Source: Actinomycetes bacterium (GTDB taxonomy: Bacteria; Actinomycetota; Actinomycetes; Actinomycetales; Cellulomonadaceae). From it: a DNA stretch of 64,000 nucleotides. A program made the position numbers and the translations under genes. The notes under the pieces were generated by a model. That model was not told where the DNA came from. It did not search any database and worked only from the letters and a program-made list of their open reading frames with translations. This document shows positions 37,232 to 46,746 of the stretch, piece by piece. The DNA is taken from NCBI GenBank assembly GCA_023438885.1, contig JAEXPS010000008.1, positions 1 through 64,000 of the forward strand, written 5' to 3'. Every line of letters begins with the position of its first letter. Positions within the stretch are counted from its first letter, which is position 1.

Positions 37232-38688
37232 GCCACTACCCCCTCCTGATCGGCGAGCTTCCACGACGGCTTGCGGAACCGGTAGAAGAGGTAGGGAACG
37301 AGCAGCCCGAGGCCCAGCGCCCCACCGCCGACGATCGCCACGTACAGCGCGGTGTTCCCGTCGCCGAACTGCGAGGACGGCACGAACCCGATCAGCAGCG
37401 CCGCCAGCGACGCGGCGAAGCCGACTCCGCACAGTCCCACCAGCCACGGTGCCCGGAACCCTCGCGGATGGTCGGGGAACCGGCGGCGCAGCCGCACGGC
37501 CGCCACGAACATCAGCAGGTACATGATCAGGTACACCTGCGTGGTGATCACCGAGAAGATCCAGTACGCGCTGGAGACGCTGGGGATCAGCGCGTACCCG
37601 AGGGCGATCACCGTCGTCACGATGCCTTGAGTCACCAGGATGTTCTGCTGCACGCCCTGCCTGTTCAGCCGCTGCAGGAAGGGCGGCAGGTATCCCTCCT
37701 CACGCGAGATGAGCAGCAGGCCCTTCGACGGCCCCGCCAGCCACGTCAGCATCCCGCCGAGGGACGCGGCGACGAGCATGACGCCGAAGATCGGCGTCAG
37801 CCAGTGCCAGCCGAAGTTCGAGAACACCGCGTCGAACGCCTGCATCACGCCAGCCGTCAGCGACAGATCCTCGGCCGGCACCACCCAGCTGATGGCGAGC
37901 GCCGGGAGGATGAAGATCGCCAGGACCAGTCCCATGGCCAGGAACATCGACTTCGGGTACTCCCTGCGCGGATCCCGCAACGAGGAGACGTGGACCGCGT
38001 TCATCTCCATGCCGGAGTACGAGAGGAAGTTGTTGACGATGAGCACGAGGCTGGCCAGTCCCGCCCACGCGGGCAGCAGGTGGTCGGCGTCCATCGGGGC
38101 CGCGGACGGGTTGCCCTGACCGAGGAACACGATGCCCAACGTCACCAGCACCACACCGGGGATCAACGTTCCGATGATCAGGCCGCCGCTCGCCAGGCCG
38201 GCGATCCCCTTCGTCCCCCGGGAGGAGATGAACACCCCGGTCCAGTAGACGACCACGATGACCAGGGCCGTGTACGGGCCGCTGCTGGCGAGCTCCGGGT
38301 TGAAGACGTAGGCCAGCGTGGAGGCGACGAACCCCAGCAGGCTCGGATAGTAGAAGATCGTCATGGCGAACTGGCACCAGACCGCCAGGAACCCCATGGG
38401 CTTGGAGATGCCGGCGGAGACCCACTTGAAGACGCCGCCCTCCCACCCGGAGGCGAGCTCGGCCGACACCAGCGATGTCGGCAGCAGGAACACCACCGCA
38501 GGCAGCAGGTACAGGAACACGCAGGCCAGGCCGTAGACGGCCATCGTCGGCGCGGCACGCAGGCTCGCCACCGAGCTCGTCGTCATCAGCGCCAACGCCG
38601 TCCAGGCGATGTAGGTGGTCGCCGGAGCCCGCGCGGCTCGTGCCTTGCCGACGACGAGGCCGTCGGCCGGCACGTCGGCCGCGGTCAT
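37228..38688 (-). CDS. APC-family amino acid permease (GadC-like)
   Basis: This 486-residue permease has about 12 helices. The region around SGMEMNAVHVSSLRDPRREY is typical of the glutamate/GABA-antiporter side of the APC superfamily, and the ending YRFRKPSWKL fits too. The transported amino acid is not known. The ATG has GGAG seven bases upstream. It lies 90 bases after the M24 peptidase on the same strand and is coupled to the small membrane protein. Confidence 0.9.
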   Translation of the reverse strand: MTAADVPADGLVVGKARAARAPATTYIAWTALALMTTSSVASLRAAPTMAVYGLACVFLYLLPAVVFLLPTSLVSAELASGWEGGVFKWVSAGISKPMGFLAVWCQFAMTIFYYPSLLGFVASTLAYVFNPELASSGPYTALVIVVVYWTGVFISSRGTKGIAGLASGGLIIGTLIPGVVLVTLGIVFLGQGNPSAAPMDADHLLPAWAGLASLVLIVNNFLSYSGMEMNAVHVSSLRDPRREYPKSMFLAMGLVLAIFILPALAISWVVPAEDLSLTAGVMQAFDAVFSNFGWHWLTPIFGVMLVAASLGGMLTWLAGPSKGLLLISREEGYLPPFLQRLNRQGVQQNILVTQGIVTTVIALGYALIPSVSSAYWIFSVITTQVYLIMYLLMFVAAVRLRRRFPDHPRGFRAPWLVGLCGVGFAASLAALLIGFVPSSQFGDGNTALYVAIVGGGALGLGLLVPYLFYRFRKPSWKLADQEGVVA

Positions 38689-38778
38689 CGCGAACTCCGC
38701 GAGTTGGTGCGGCCGCTTCGACTCCGAACCCCGTTACCGCACATGCGACGTCTCCTTCGACAGCAGAACGACCCTTTG

Positions 38779-39951
38779 TCAGGCGACCACCGTGATGCCG
38801 TGGTCGGTGTTGTTGAAACGCTGGCCACCGTCCGGGGTCACCGTGACGATGTCCTCGATCCGCACTCCGAAGCGGCCCGCCAGATAGATGCCGGGCTCGA
38901 TCGAGAAGCACATCCCGGGCAGCAGGCGCTGCGTCTCGCCCTCGACCATGTACGGGGGCTCGTGCGTGGTCACGCCGATGCCGTGACCGGTCCGGTGGAT
39001 GAACTGTTCCCCGTAGCCGGCGTCCGCGATCACCGCCCGCGCGACGCGGTCGACGTCCTGGCACGCGATCCCGGGCCGGACCGCCTCGAACGCCGCCTGC
39101 TGAGCCTGTCGCACGACATCGTGGACTCGTTGAACCTCGGCGCTCGGCTCCCCGACGGTCACGGTCCGAGTGGTGTCGGACCCGTAGCCGTCTCGCAGAC
39201 CGCCGAAGTCGAGAACCACCGTGTCGCCGATCTCGATGGTGCGCTCCCCCGCCTCGTGGTGCGGGTTCGCGCCGTTCGGACCGGAACCGACCACGGTGAA
39301 GTCGACCTGCTCGTGGCCGTGCTCGCGCAGGAGGCGGGCGAGGTCGTCGGCCACCTCGGTCTCCGTGCGGCCGCTGAAGCGCACCGTGACGATCTGCCTG
39401 AAGGTGGCGTCGGCGGCGGCGCCGGCGGCAGCAAGCCTCGCCAGCTCGGCGCCGTCCTTGACGGCCCGCAGCATCGGCATCCGCTGCGTCAGCGACCAGT
39501 ACTGCGACTGCGGAAGGCGCCCCTGAAGCCCCAGCAGATGCATCGACCACGTCGAGTCCGAGATGCCGTAGCGGCCGTCCGGACGGAGCAGTGGTGCAGC
39601 CACCGCGTACGGGTCGTCACCGTCGACCCAGTCCCGTATCGCGAGCGCGCCCGATCCCGCCGCCCGCTCGGCGTCCGGGCGCTCGAGCCGGGGCACCAGC
39701 AGGCAGGGCTCCTCGTCGGGCCGCAGCACCAGGAGCGTCAGCCGTTCGGTGATCGCGGTGGGGCGGTAGCCGGTGAGCCACACGAGGTCCGGTCCCGGGG
39801 TCACCAGCAGGCCGGTGAGTCCTGCGGCGGCGGCGTCGTCGGCCGCGCGGCTCATCCGTGCCGCATAGTCGGCAGCGGCGAAGCCCCCTGCGCCCATGGG
39901 TGAAACGATCGCACGGGCCGTGCGGGCCGACCACTCGTGCAGGTCAGGCAT
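38779..39951 (-). CDS. M24-family (Xaa-Pro type) aminopeptidase/dipeptidase
   Basis: The protein has about 390 residues and a creatinase-like N-terminal domain and a pita-bread catalytic domain. All five metal ligands are seen: Asp in VVLDFGG, Asp in GSDTTRT, His in TGHGIGV, Glu in SIEPGIY and Glu in RIEDIV. It probably releases amino acids from proline peptides. The start is uncertain: ATG at 39951 or 39954 overlaps the ThrE stop, while ATG 39897 would shorten it by 18 residues; none has a strong ribosome-binding site. Confidence 0.88.
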   Translation of the reverse strand: MPDLHEWSARTARAIVSPMGAGGFAAADYAARMSRAADDAAAAGLTGLLVTPGPDLVWLTGYRPTAITERLTLLVLRPDEEPCLLVPRLERPDAERAAGSGALAIRDWVDGDDPYAVAAPLLRPDGRYGISDSTWSMHLLGLQGRLPQSQYWSLTQRMPMLRAVKDGAELARLAAAGAAADATFRQIVTVRFSGRTETEVADDLARLLREHGHEQVDFTVVGSGPNGANPHHEAGERTIEIGDTVVLDFGGLRDGYGSDTTRTVTVGEPSAEVQRVHDVVRQAQQAAFEAVRPGIACQDVDRVARAVIADAGYGEQFIHRTGHGIGVTTHEPPYMVEGETQRLLPGMCFSIEPGIYLAGRFGVRIEDIVTVTPDGGQRFNNTDHGITVVA

Positions 39952-41272
39952 CATCGACCGGGTGCCAGTGCGAGTGCCCACCCCGGGTGTTCCAGGGACC
40001 GGCGAGCCGCGGCCGAGGCAGGTCCCCCAGCCGGCGCGCCTCCTTCCTCACAGGCTGGGCGATGTACTGCCCGAGGATCACGCCGGCCGCCAGGGTGACG
40101 GCTGCCACCGCGGCCGCCGCCAGCTCGAGCACGCCGTCCTTGCCTTCGACGAGCAGCGCCAGCCCTCGATAGATGGCCAGACCGGGCAGCAGCGGAACCA
40201 CGGAGGGCACGATGACGACGAGCGGCGGCACGCCGATCCGGCCCGCAGCCGTGTACGACACCAGGCCGATGACGACGGCCGCGGTGGCGATCCCCCACGT
40301 GTTCCCGAGGTCGGTCTGCCCGAGAAGGGTCGCGACCGCGTCCGAGACGCCGCCCACGAGTCCCACCGCGACCAGTGCGCGGATCGGCGCATAGGAGGCG
40401 TAGGCGAAGGCGGCCGACGCGATCGCGGCACCCGCTGCAGCGACCCCTGCGCCGGCCAGGCCCACGGAGCCCTGCTGCAGCACTTCGAGATGGACTCCCA
40501 GCACGCCGCGAAGGCTCAGGCCGGCACCGACACCCCCGATGATGCCGGACGTCAGCAGCACGGCCTCGAGCGTGCGAGCGCTGGCCGTCACCGGGTAGCC
40601 CAGGATCGCGTCCTGGCTGGCACCCATCAGGCCGATCCCGGCGAGCATCATCACGATTCCCGCGGTGACGACGCGGGACGGGTTGACCTCCAGGGCCGTC
40701 GCCGCCGCGACCACGGCGATCAGCGCGACGAGGAGACCACCGGCGGCCTGCTGGTAGAACATCGGAATCGCACGCCGGGCCATCAGCCTCTGCGTGCGGT
40801 CGATGGCACAGGCCGCCACGAAGGCCAGGAGGCAGACGACGACGCCGCCGCCGAGTCGCAGGGCCGTGCCGGCGCCCATGACGCCGAGACCGACCGTGAC
40901 GGCCCACCGGTGCCGGCGGTGGCCGGTCGACACCAGCCGAGCCACCTCGCCACGCGCCTCGTCCCGGGTCACACGCCCCTCGACCAGGCCTCGCACCAGC
41001 TCGTCGGTGCGGGTGAGGAGCTCGTAGTCGACGGGCCTGCGGGTCACCCGCCGCACCCGGATCGCGGCCGGCTCGTCCGGGCTCGGCTGGTGGTGAAGGG
41101 TGAGGTCCACGAAGGTGACGTCCGCCGACACCCGGGTCACACCGCAGGCGGAGCAGACCGCCAGCATCGTCGCCGTCACGTCGGCCGCGCCGGCACCCGA
41201 GCGCAGCAGGATCTCCCCGATCCGCAGGGCGAGATCGAGGGTCTTGTAGGTGTCGGCGCGGTCGGCGTCCAT
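39944..41272 (-). CDS. ThrE-type threonine/serine exporter (second of pair)
   Basis: This 442-residue protein has both ThrE parts in one chain. The N-terminal portion (ALRIGEILLRSGAGAADV to DYELL) precedes about ten membrane helices, with GYPVTASARTLE and a PLVVIVPSVVPLLPGL stretch near the end. Characterised relatives export threonine and serine by proton motive force. It begins four bases after the stop of the first paralogue. Confidence 0.88.
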   Translation of the reverse strand: MDADRADTYKTLDLALRIGEILLRSGAGAADVTATMLAVCSACGVTRVSADVTFVDLTLHHQPSPDEPAAIRVRRVTRRPVDYELLTRTDELVRGLVEGRVTRDEARGEVARLVSTGHRRHRWAVTVGLGVMGAGTALRLGGGVVVCLLAFVAACAIDRTQRLMARRAIPMFYQQAAGGLLVALIAVVAAATALEVNPSRVVTAGIVMMLAGIGLMGASQDAILGYPVTASARTLEAVLLTSGIIGGVGAGLSLRGVLGVHLEVLQQGSVGLAGAGVAAAGAAIASAAFAYASYAPIRALVAVGLVGGVSDAVATLLGQTDLGNTWGIATAAVVIGLVSYTAAGRIGVPPLVVIVPSVVPLLPGLAIYRGLALLVEGKDGVLELAAAAVAAVTLAAGVILGQYIAQPVRKEARRLGDLPRPRLAGPWNTRGGHSHWHPVDDA

Positions 41273-41276
41273 CCGG

Positions 41277-42524
41277 TCAGCCCGCCCCCAGGTGGGACGG
41301 CCTCAGCCTCGAGGCGAGGACGACCCCGACGGCGAGCGCGAGGGCGACCGTCGGCATCTGGACGCCGAACTCGATGAGGTTGCTGACACCGGACACCACG
41401 TCCCCGCCGATGAGAGCGGTGACGCCGCGAACGCCGACGCCGCCAACCGTCAGCACGAAGAACCCGCCGAGCAGCAGGACCAGCCGGGGCGGGCGGTTGG
41501 CCTGCTGCGCGACCACGCTGGCGAAGGCGCCGAGCGCGGCGCCGGCGACGAGCGTGCCGACGATGGAGCCGCCCACCCGCGTCGCCCCCTGCTGCAGCAG
41601 GTAGGTGGCGATGACGGTCGGCACCAGCCACACCGTCACCGACGGCTGGGCGTTGAAAGCCAGGACCAGCCCGACGCAGAACACGACCCAGCCGGCCAGG
41701 ACGACCCCCACCGACAGCTCCGGCGGCGGCAGCGTCTCCTTCAGGGCGTCCATGTGCCCGGTGACGCCGGCGGCGGCGACGATCCCGATGACGATGAGGC
41801 TGAGCACGAAGAGCCCGTACAGCAGCCGCACGGCTCCGGTACTGAGGCTCCCGGCGAGCAGCTCGGCAGCCGCCGCGGACAGCGTGTCCCCCGGCACGGT
41901 GATGAACAGCGCAGGGATCACCAGCAGCGCCACCCCCGTCTCGGTCGCGAGCCCGGACAGGACGGTCAACCCCAGCAGGGTCACCATGAACGCCCCCACG
42001 AACGGCAGCAGCGGCTCGACCCGGGTCCCGGCCGTCGCGACCAGCAGGACTCCCATCAGCAGCCCGAGGATCGCGGCCGCCGCCACCTCGTTCCACGACG
42101 CGACGACGCTCGGGGCGAACCCGGCGGCGAAGCAGGCGACGCCGATCACGCGCGCCCACGGCGGCCAGCGCGGCTTCGAACGCTCGATGGCGTCCAGCCG
42201 CTCGCTGGCCACCTCGGGTTCAAGTCCGCCCTCGAGGTCGTCGAGCACCCTGTCGAGCGCGGCGAGCTGGTCGAGCCGGAAGATGCCCGGGTTCGCCCGC
42301 ACGATTGCGAGCCGCTGCGTGATGCCGCCGGCGACCTCGGTCACCACCACCTGCTCCGCGAGCACGACGAAGCGGACCTCGATGCCGAGGGCCGCGGCCG
42401 CGCGCGCGACGTAGCGCTCGAGTGTCTCGACGCCCTCGCCGCTGGACTCCAGCCCCAGCCTGGCGACGCTGACGACCATGTCGAACCGGTCCACGGGCGT
42501 CATCCAGCGTTGCCGGTCGTGCAT
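41277..42524 (-). CDS. ThrE-type threonine/serine exporter (first of pair)
   Basis: This 415-residue paralogue shares the N-terminal region and about ten helices of the ThrE family. Typical segments are LFITVPGDTLSAAAAELLAGS and GFAPSVVASWNEVAAAA. It is quite diverged from the downstream copy, so the two may form a hetero-oligomer or handle different amino acids. The ATG lacks a site; another ATG seven codons later is possible. Confidence 0.85.
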   Translation of the reverse strand: MHDRQRWMTPVDRFDMVVSVARLGLESSGEGVETLERYVARAAAALGIEVRFVVLAEQVVVTEVAGGITQRLAIVRANPGIFRLDQLAALDRVLDDLEGGLEPEVASERLDAIERSKPRWPPWARVIGVACFAAGFAPSVVASWNEVAAAAILGLLMGVLLVATAGTRVEPLLPFVGAFMVTLLGLTVLSGLATETGVALLVIPALFITVPGDTLSAAAAELLAGSLSTGAVRLLYGLFVLSLIVIGIVAAAGVTGHMDALKETLPPPELSVGVVLAGWVVFCVGLVLAFNAQPSVTVWLVPTVIATYLLQQGATRVGGSIVGTLVAGAALGAFASVVAQQANRPPRLVLLLGGFFVLTVGGVGVRGVTALIGGDVVSGVSNLIEFGVQMPTVALALAVGVVLASRLRPSHLGAG

Positions 42525-42711
42525 GCGGTCACGGGTGCAGCCTGACCGTGCGCCACGGCCGCTGGGCTCATGCGCGAGGCATGATCCCGGCTCAGACGCC
42601 GGGGTGGCGGGAGGCGACCGCGTCGACCTCGAAGCGCAGCCCCACCCTCACCGAAGCGTCAGGTTCGGTTCCCGCTATCCAAGAACCGCTCCTGAACTGC
42701 TACGTCACCTG

Positions 42712-42785
<74 letters not shown>

Positions 42786-42915
42786 CTGGCCCGCAAGGGC
42801 CGCGCACATGCTACCCCACGCGGCACGGCTCCCCCGAACCTCGTCGTGCCGCCACGGGAGTGCGACGGACCACCCCGCCGCGCCAACCGCCCAGGTCACA
42901 CGTACCGTGGGCGCC

Positions 42916-44133
42916 ATGCGCTTCGACTACGACTACGTCATCGTCGGCGGTGGCATGGCGGCGGACGCCGCCGCTCGGGGCATCCGGGAGATCGACCCGA
43001 GCGGCAGCATCGCGATCCTCGGCGAGGAGGCCGAGCCCGCGTACGAGCGTCCCCCGCTCTCCAAGGACCTGTGGCGCGACCCGTCCGGCCGCGAGCCGTT
43101 CCTCGGGACCGACGAGGCTGCCGGCGCCCAGGTTCACACGAGCATGCGCGTCACCGCTCTCGACCGTGGGGCACGCACCGTCCGGGCGGACGACGACCTC
43201 TACAGCTATCGCGCCCTGCTGCTGGCGACGGGCGGACGTCCGCGCGAGCTGAACCTCGGGCCGTCCGCGCAGGTCGTCTACTACCGCACCATCGACGACT
43301 ACCACCGGGCGCGGGCGCTGGCGGGCAGAGAGGTGATCGTCGTCGGCGGCGGCTTCATCGGCACGGAGATGGCCGCCGGCCTGGCGATGGCGGGCTCGAA
43401 GGTCACGTTCCTGACGCCCGACGACGAGGTCGGGGCCCGGACATACCCGCCGGGCCTGCAGCACAGGATCCGCCGGACGTTCGAGGAGCACGGTGTCATC
43501 GTGCGCACGGCGACGACGGCACGCTGGCTGGAGCACACGTCCCCGGAGTCCGTGACCGTCCATGCCGACACCAGCGGCACCGCGGTCTCCTTCGCCGGCG
43601 CCGGCGTGGTCCTCGGCCTGGGCATCGTGCCCAACGTGGAGCTCGCCGAGGCCGCCGGGCTGCCGGTGGACAACGGCGTGGTGGTCGATCGCTTCCTGCG
43701 CACCGTCGACCCGCTGGTGTTCGCGGCCGGGGACATCGCCGGCTACCCGGACGCGATCCTCGGCCGGCGCCGGGTGGAGCACGTCGACCAGGCGACGATG
43801 TCCGGGCGTGCGGCGGGACGCGCCATGGCCGCGACCCTCGCGGGTGCGCCCCTCGAGCCCTACGAGCACACGCCGTTCTTCTACTCGGACATCTTCGACC
43901 TCGGCTACGAGGCGGTCGGCATCCTGGACTCGAGCCTCGACCTCCTCGAGGACTGGGCGGTGCCCGACGACACGGGGGTCGTCTACTACAGCCGCGACGG
44001 CGCTCTCGTCGGCGTGCTCCTGTGGAACGTGTGGGACTCGACCGACGCGGCCCGCGCGCTGATGCGGCAGTACCGCGAGCCGGGCTCGCTCGAAGACCTC
44101 ATTGTGCTCAAGGGAGCGATCCCCACGTCGTAG
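42916..44133 (+). CDS. FAD-dependent pyridine nucleotide-disulfide oxidoreductase
   Basis: The 405-residue flavoprotein has an FAD-binding VIVGGGMAADAA near residue 9, a second NAD(P)H-binding VIVVGGGFIGTEMA near 140, and an FAD-closing FAAGDIA. The two-Rossmann layout without a redox CxxC pair places it with ferredoxin/rubredoxin reductases and AIF-like proteins. The electron acceptor is unknown. A C-terminal domain after residue 310 is of the ferredoxin-reductase type. Confidence 0.88.
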   Translation: MRFDYDYVIVGGGMAADAAARGIREIDPSGSIAILGEEAEPAYERPPLSKDLWRDPSGREPFLGTDEAAGAQVHTSMRVTALDRGARTVRADDDLYSYRALLLATGGRPRELNLGPSAQVVYYRTIDDYHRARALAGREVIVVGGGFIGTEMAAGLAMAGSKVTFLTPDDEVGARTYPPGLQHRIRRTFEEHGVIVRTATTARWLEHTSPESVTVHADTSGTAVSFAGAGVVLGLGIVPNVELAEAAGLPVDNGVVVDRFLRTVDPLVFAAGDIAGYPDAILGRRRVEHVDQATMSGRAAGRAMAATLAGAPLEPYEHTPFFYSDIFDLGYEAVGILDSSLDLLEDWAVPDDTGVVYYSRDGALVGVLLWNVWDSTDAARALMRQYREPGSLEDLIVLKGAIPTS

Positions 44134-44187
44134 CGCGGGCCGAGCCAGGTCACGACATACTCCCGACAACGAGCCGAAGGAGGAGCC

Positions 44188-45069
44188 GTGCGCCCACGCA
44201 TCGCCACCCTGGTCGTCGCCGTCCTGCTGCTGGCGGGCTGCGCCACGTCGGGAAGCGAGGACGACAGCGACCAGCCGGGCGGGGCGTCCGGCGGGGTGAA
44301 CGACCCCGTGGGCCTGGTCAACCTCTGGCGCGTCACCGGCGCCGAGGGCGAGGACGCTGACACCTGGTGGCGTGCGGATGTCGACGGCTACGACCTGATC
44401 CGGCCGTGCGGCGTCCTCAGCGGCGGCTGGCGCGCGACGGCCGACCAGTTCCTCGCCGGTGACCCGTACAGCTGGCACGAGGCCTGCGGCGAGACCTCGT
44501 CCCGGCCATCCGTCCCGTGGCTCGTGGAGGCAGTCGCCTACCAGCCCGACGGGGACGGCTGGCGGCTCCTCGCGGCAGACGGTTCGGTGCTCGCCACCCT
44601 CCGCGTCGACGGCACACCCGGGCCCATCCCGAGCGCCGGCGACTCCTACCGCGAACCGCCCGAGGTGTCCGACGAGGTCCGCGCAGCCCTGGCGCCGCCC
44701 GCGCCGCTGCCCGCCGGGCTGGACCCGGTCACGAGCGACACGCTGGTGGGCCGGTGGGATGCCCGCGCCGAGGACCTGACCTCCATCAACGCCGGCGGCA
44801 CGCCGTCTCCGAACCCGTACCCGTACGTCGAGGTTCTCGACGACCGCACTTGGACGGGCACCGACGGCTGCAACGGATCGGGAGGCGCCTGGGCCGTCGG
44901 CGACGACGGCTGGCTGCTGGTCACCGGGGGCGCGAGCACGCTCATGGCATGTGACGGGGCTCCCGTGCCGGCGTGGTTCTCCTCCGCAGCCCGTGCGGGG
45001 CTGGATGGCGACGAGCTGGTGCTGACGGACCACGACGGCGCGACGATCGCCACCCTCGTCCGCGGGTAG
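44188..45069 (+). CDS. Lipoprotein with META-like domain
   Basis: The 293-residue protein has a lipobox ending at Cys18 (LLLAGC). A Ser/Asp/Gly linker and two similar globular halves follow. The second half contains GTDGCNGSGGAW, the pattern of META/HslJ-type domains. The function is unknown. The GTG start has a strong AAGGAGGAG site. It ends 12 bases before the stop of the convergent der. Confidence 0.8.
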   Translation: MRPRIATLVVAVLLLAGCATSGSEDDSDQPGGASGGVNDPVGLVNLWRVTGAEGEDADTWWRADVDGYDLIRPCGVLSGGWRATADQFLAGDPYSWHEACGETSSRPSVPWLVEAVAYQPDGDGWRLLAADGSVLATLRVDGTPGPIPSAGDSYREPPEVSDEVRAALAPPAPLPAGLDPVTSDTLVGRWDARAEDLTSINAGGTPSPNPYPYVEVLDDRTWTGTDGCNGSGGAWAVGDDGWLLVTGGASTLMACDGAPVPAWFSSAARAGLDGDELVLTDHDGATIATLVRG

Positions 45070-45098
45070 AAGCAGGCGGCGCTACCGGCGCCGCTTCT
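45068..45098. terminator. Hairpin across the lipoprotein/der convergent ends
   Basis: AGAAGC-GGCGC can pair with GCGCC-GCTTCT, with a 4-base bulge on the left arm. It covers the stops of both convergent genes and could act as a shared terminator. There is no T-tract. Confidence 0.4.
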
Positions 45099-46563
45099 CG
45101 CGCACGCGCACCGAGACGACGATCGGCGAGCCCTCGAACCCGAACGTCTCGCGCAACCGCCGCTCGACGTACCGCCGGTACCCCGGGTCCAGGAACCCCG
45201 TGGCGAAGATGACGAACCGCGGCGGACGGGTCGAGGCCTGCGTCGCGAAGAGGATCCTCGGCTGCTTGCCACCCCGCAGCGGGTGAGGGTGCGCGGCGAC
45301 CAGCTCGCCGAGGAACGCGTTGAGCCGGCCGGTCGGCACCCGGGTGTCCCAGGACGCGAGCGCCATCTCCAGCGCCGGGACCAGCCTGTCCGCGTGCCAG
45401 CCCGTGCGCGCCGAGACGTTCACCCGTGGCGCCCACTGCACCTGCACCAAGTCCTGCTCGATCTCGCGCTCCAGGTAGTACCGGCGCTCGTCGTCCATCA
45501 GGTCCCACTTGTTGTAGGCGATGACCAGCGCCCGGCCCGCGTCCACCACCTGCTGGATCACGCGGGTGTCCTGCTCGCTCAGCGGCGCGCTCGCGTCGAC
45601 GAGCACCACCGCCACCTCGGCCTTCTCGATCGCGGCCTGCGTGCGCAGGCTGGCGTAGAAGTCCGCGCCGGTGGTCTGGTGCACACGACGGCGGATCCCG
45701 GCGGTGTCCACGAAGACGTACGGGATCCCGCGCAGCTCCACCAGCTCGTCGACGGGGTCGCGCGTGGTGCCGGCCACCTCGTCGACCACCACGCGCTCCG
45801 CGCCCGCCAGCTGGTTCAGCAGCGAGGACTTGCCGACGTTGGGGCGCCCGACGAGGGCCACGCGGCGCGGGCCTTCGGGCAGGGCTGCGCCGTGTGCGGA
45901 CACCTCGGGCAGCGCGTCGAGCACCGCGTCGAGCAAGTCGCCGGTACCCCGGCCGTGCAGCGCGGAGATCGGGTGTGGCTCGCCCAGGCCCAGCGCCCAG
46001 AGCGCGGCGGCGTCCGCCTCGATCGAGGGGCCGTCCACCTTGTTCGCCGCCAGCACCACGGGCTTGCCCGCGCGGCGCAGCAGCCGCACCACCTGCTCGT
46101 CGGTGTCGGTCGCGCCGACCGTCGCGTCGACGACGAACACCACGGCGTCGGCCTGGGCGATCGCCACCTCGGCCTGCTCGGCCACCCGGGCGTCGATCCC
46201 GGCGACGTCGACCTCCCAGCCGCCGGTGTCGACCACCACGAAGTCGCGGCCGGCCCACTCGGCCGGGTACCGCACCCGGTCGCGGGTCACGCCGGGGGTG
46301 TCGAGCACCACCGCCTCACGGCGGCCGATGATGCGGTTGACCAGGGTGGACTTGCCGACATTCGGCCGCCCGACGATCGCGAGCACCGGCAGCGCCGCCC
46401 CGCGTCCGGCGCCCTCCTCCTCGTCCTCGACGCCCTCGAGGAGGAAGCGGTCCTCCTCGTCGAGCTCGTACTCCTCGAGGCCCGCACGCAGGGCGCGCTC
46501 GCGCGCCAGGTCGTCGGGCTGCTCGTCGAACTCGACGGACGCGGGGAACTCAGGAGAACTCAC
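45082..46563 (-). CDS. der: Ribosome-assembly GTPase Der (EngA)
   Basis: The 493-residue protein has two tandem GTPase domains, each with GRPNVGKS (near 72 and 240), DTPGVTRD or DEVAGTTRD switch motifs, and NKVD/NKWD specificity motifs. A KH-like C-terminal domain with a KRRR end follows. An acidic N-terminal extension of about 60 residues is usual in actinobacteria. The GTG giving VSSPEF was preferred; another GTG 12 codons upstream is possible. It is downstream of cmk and plsC on the same strand but separated by a large palindrome. Confidence 0.96.
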   Translation of the reverse strand: MSSPEFPASVEFDEQPDDLARERALRAGLEEYELDEEDRFLLEGVEDEEEGAGRGAALPVLAIVGRPNVGKSTLVNRIIGRREAVVLDTPGVTRDRVRYPAEWAGRDFVVVDTGGWEVDVAGIDARVAEQAEVAIAQADAVVFVVDATVGATDTDEQVVRLLRRAGKPVVLAANKVDGPSIEADAAALWALGLGEPHPISALHGRGTGDLLDAVLDALPEVSAHGAALPEGPRRVALVGRPNVGKSSLLNQLAGAERVVVDEVAGTTRDPVDELVELRGIPYVFVDTAGIRRRVHQTTGADFYASLRTQAAIEKAEVAVVLVDASAPLSEQDTRVIQQVVDAGRALVIAYNKWDLMDDERRYYLEREIEQDLVQVQWAPRVNVSARTGWHADRLVPALEMALASWDTRVPTGRLNAFLGELVAAHPHPLRGGKQPRILFATQASTRPPRFVIFATGFLDPGYRRYVERRLRETFGFEGSPIVVSVRVREKRRR

Positions 46564-46663
46564 GCCCCCATTGTCCCCGACCCGACACCCCACCCCCACC
46601 GGCCGCGGCCCCTACCGCAGCACCGACCCCACGACGCCACGCACGCACCGTCGCGCACCGACC

Positions 46664-46744
46664 GCCGAGCGCATCGTTGATCGTCGAACGCGTACGTCTG
46701 GCGCGCCGGAACGTACGCGTTCGACCAACAGTGATGCGCTCGGC
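46664..46744. repeat. 81-base near-palindrome between plsC and der
   Basis: The left arm (46664-46697) and right arm (46711-46744) match in 30 of 34 positions. Outer 12-base and inner 15-base blocks are exact, with a 7-base mismatched zone between them. The 13-base centre contains its own palindrome, GGCGCGCC. The right arm ends two bases before the plsC stop codon. It could be a terminator or processing hairpin within the operon, or an interspersed repeat. There is no T-tract. Confidence 0.85.
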
Positions 46745-46746
46745 GA

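Noticed and set aside
37468..39903. An 811-residue plus-strand frame across the APC and M24 genes
   Set aside because: It crosses two real genes on the other strand and has shadow-type composition (Arg, His, Asp, Gln).
46564..46599. Upstream GTG start of der
   Set aside because: It would add 12 residues unlike other Der proteins; the GTG at 46563 gives a better N-terminus.
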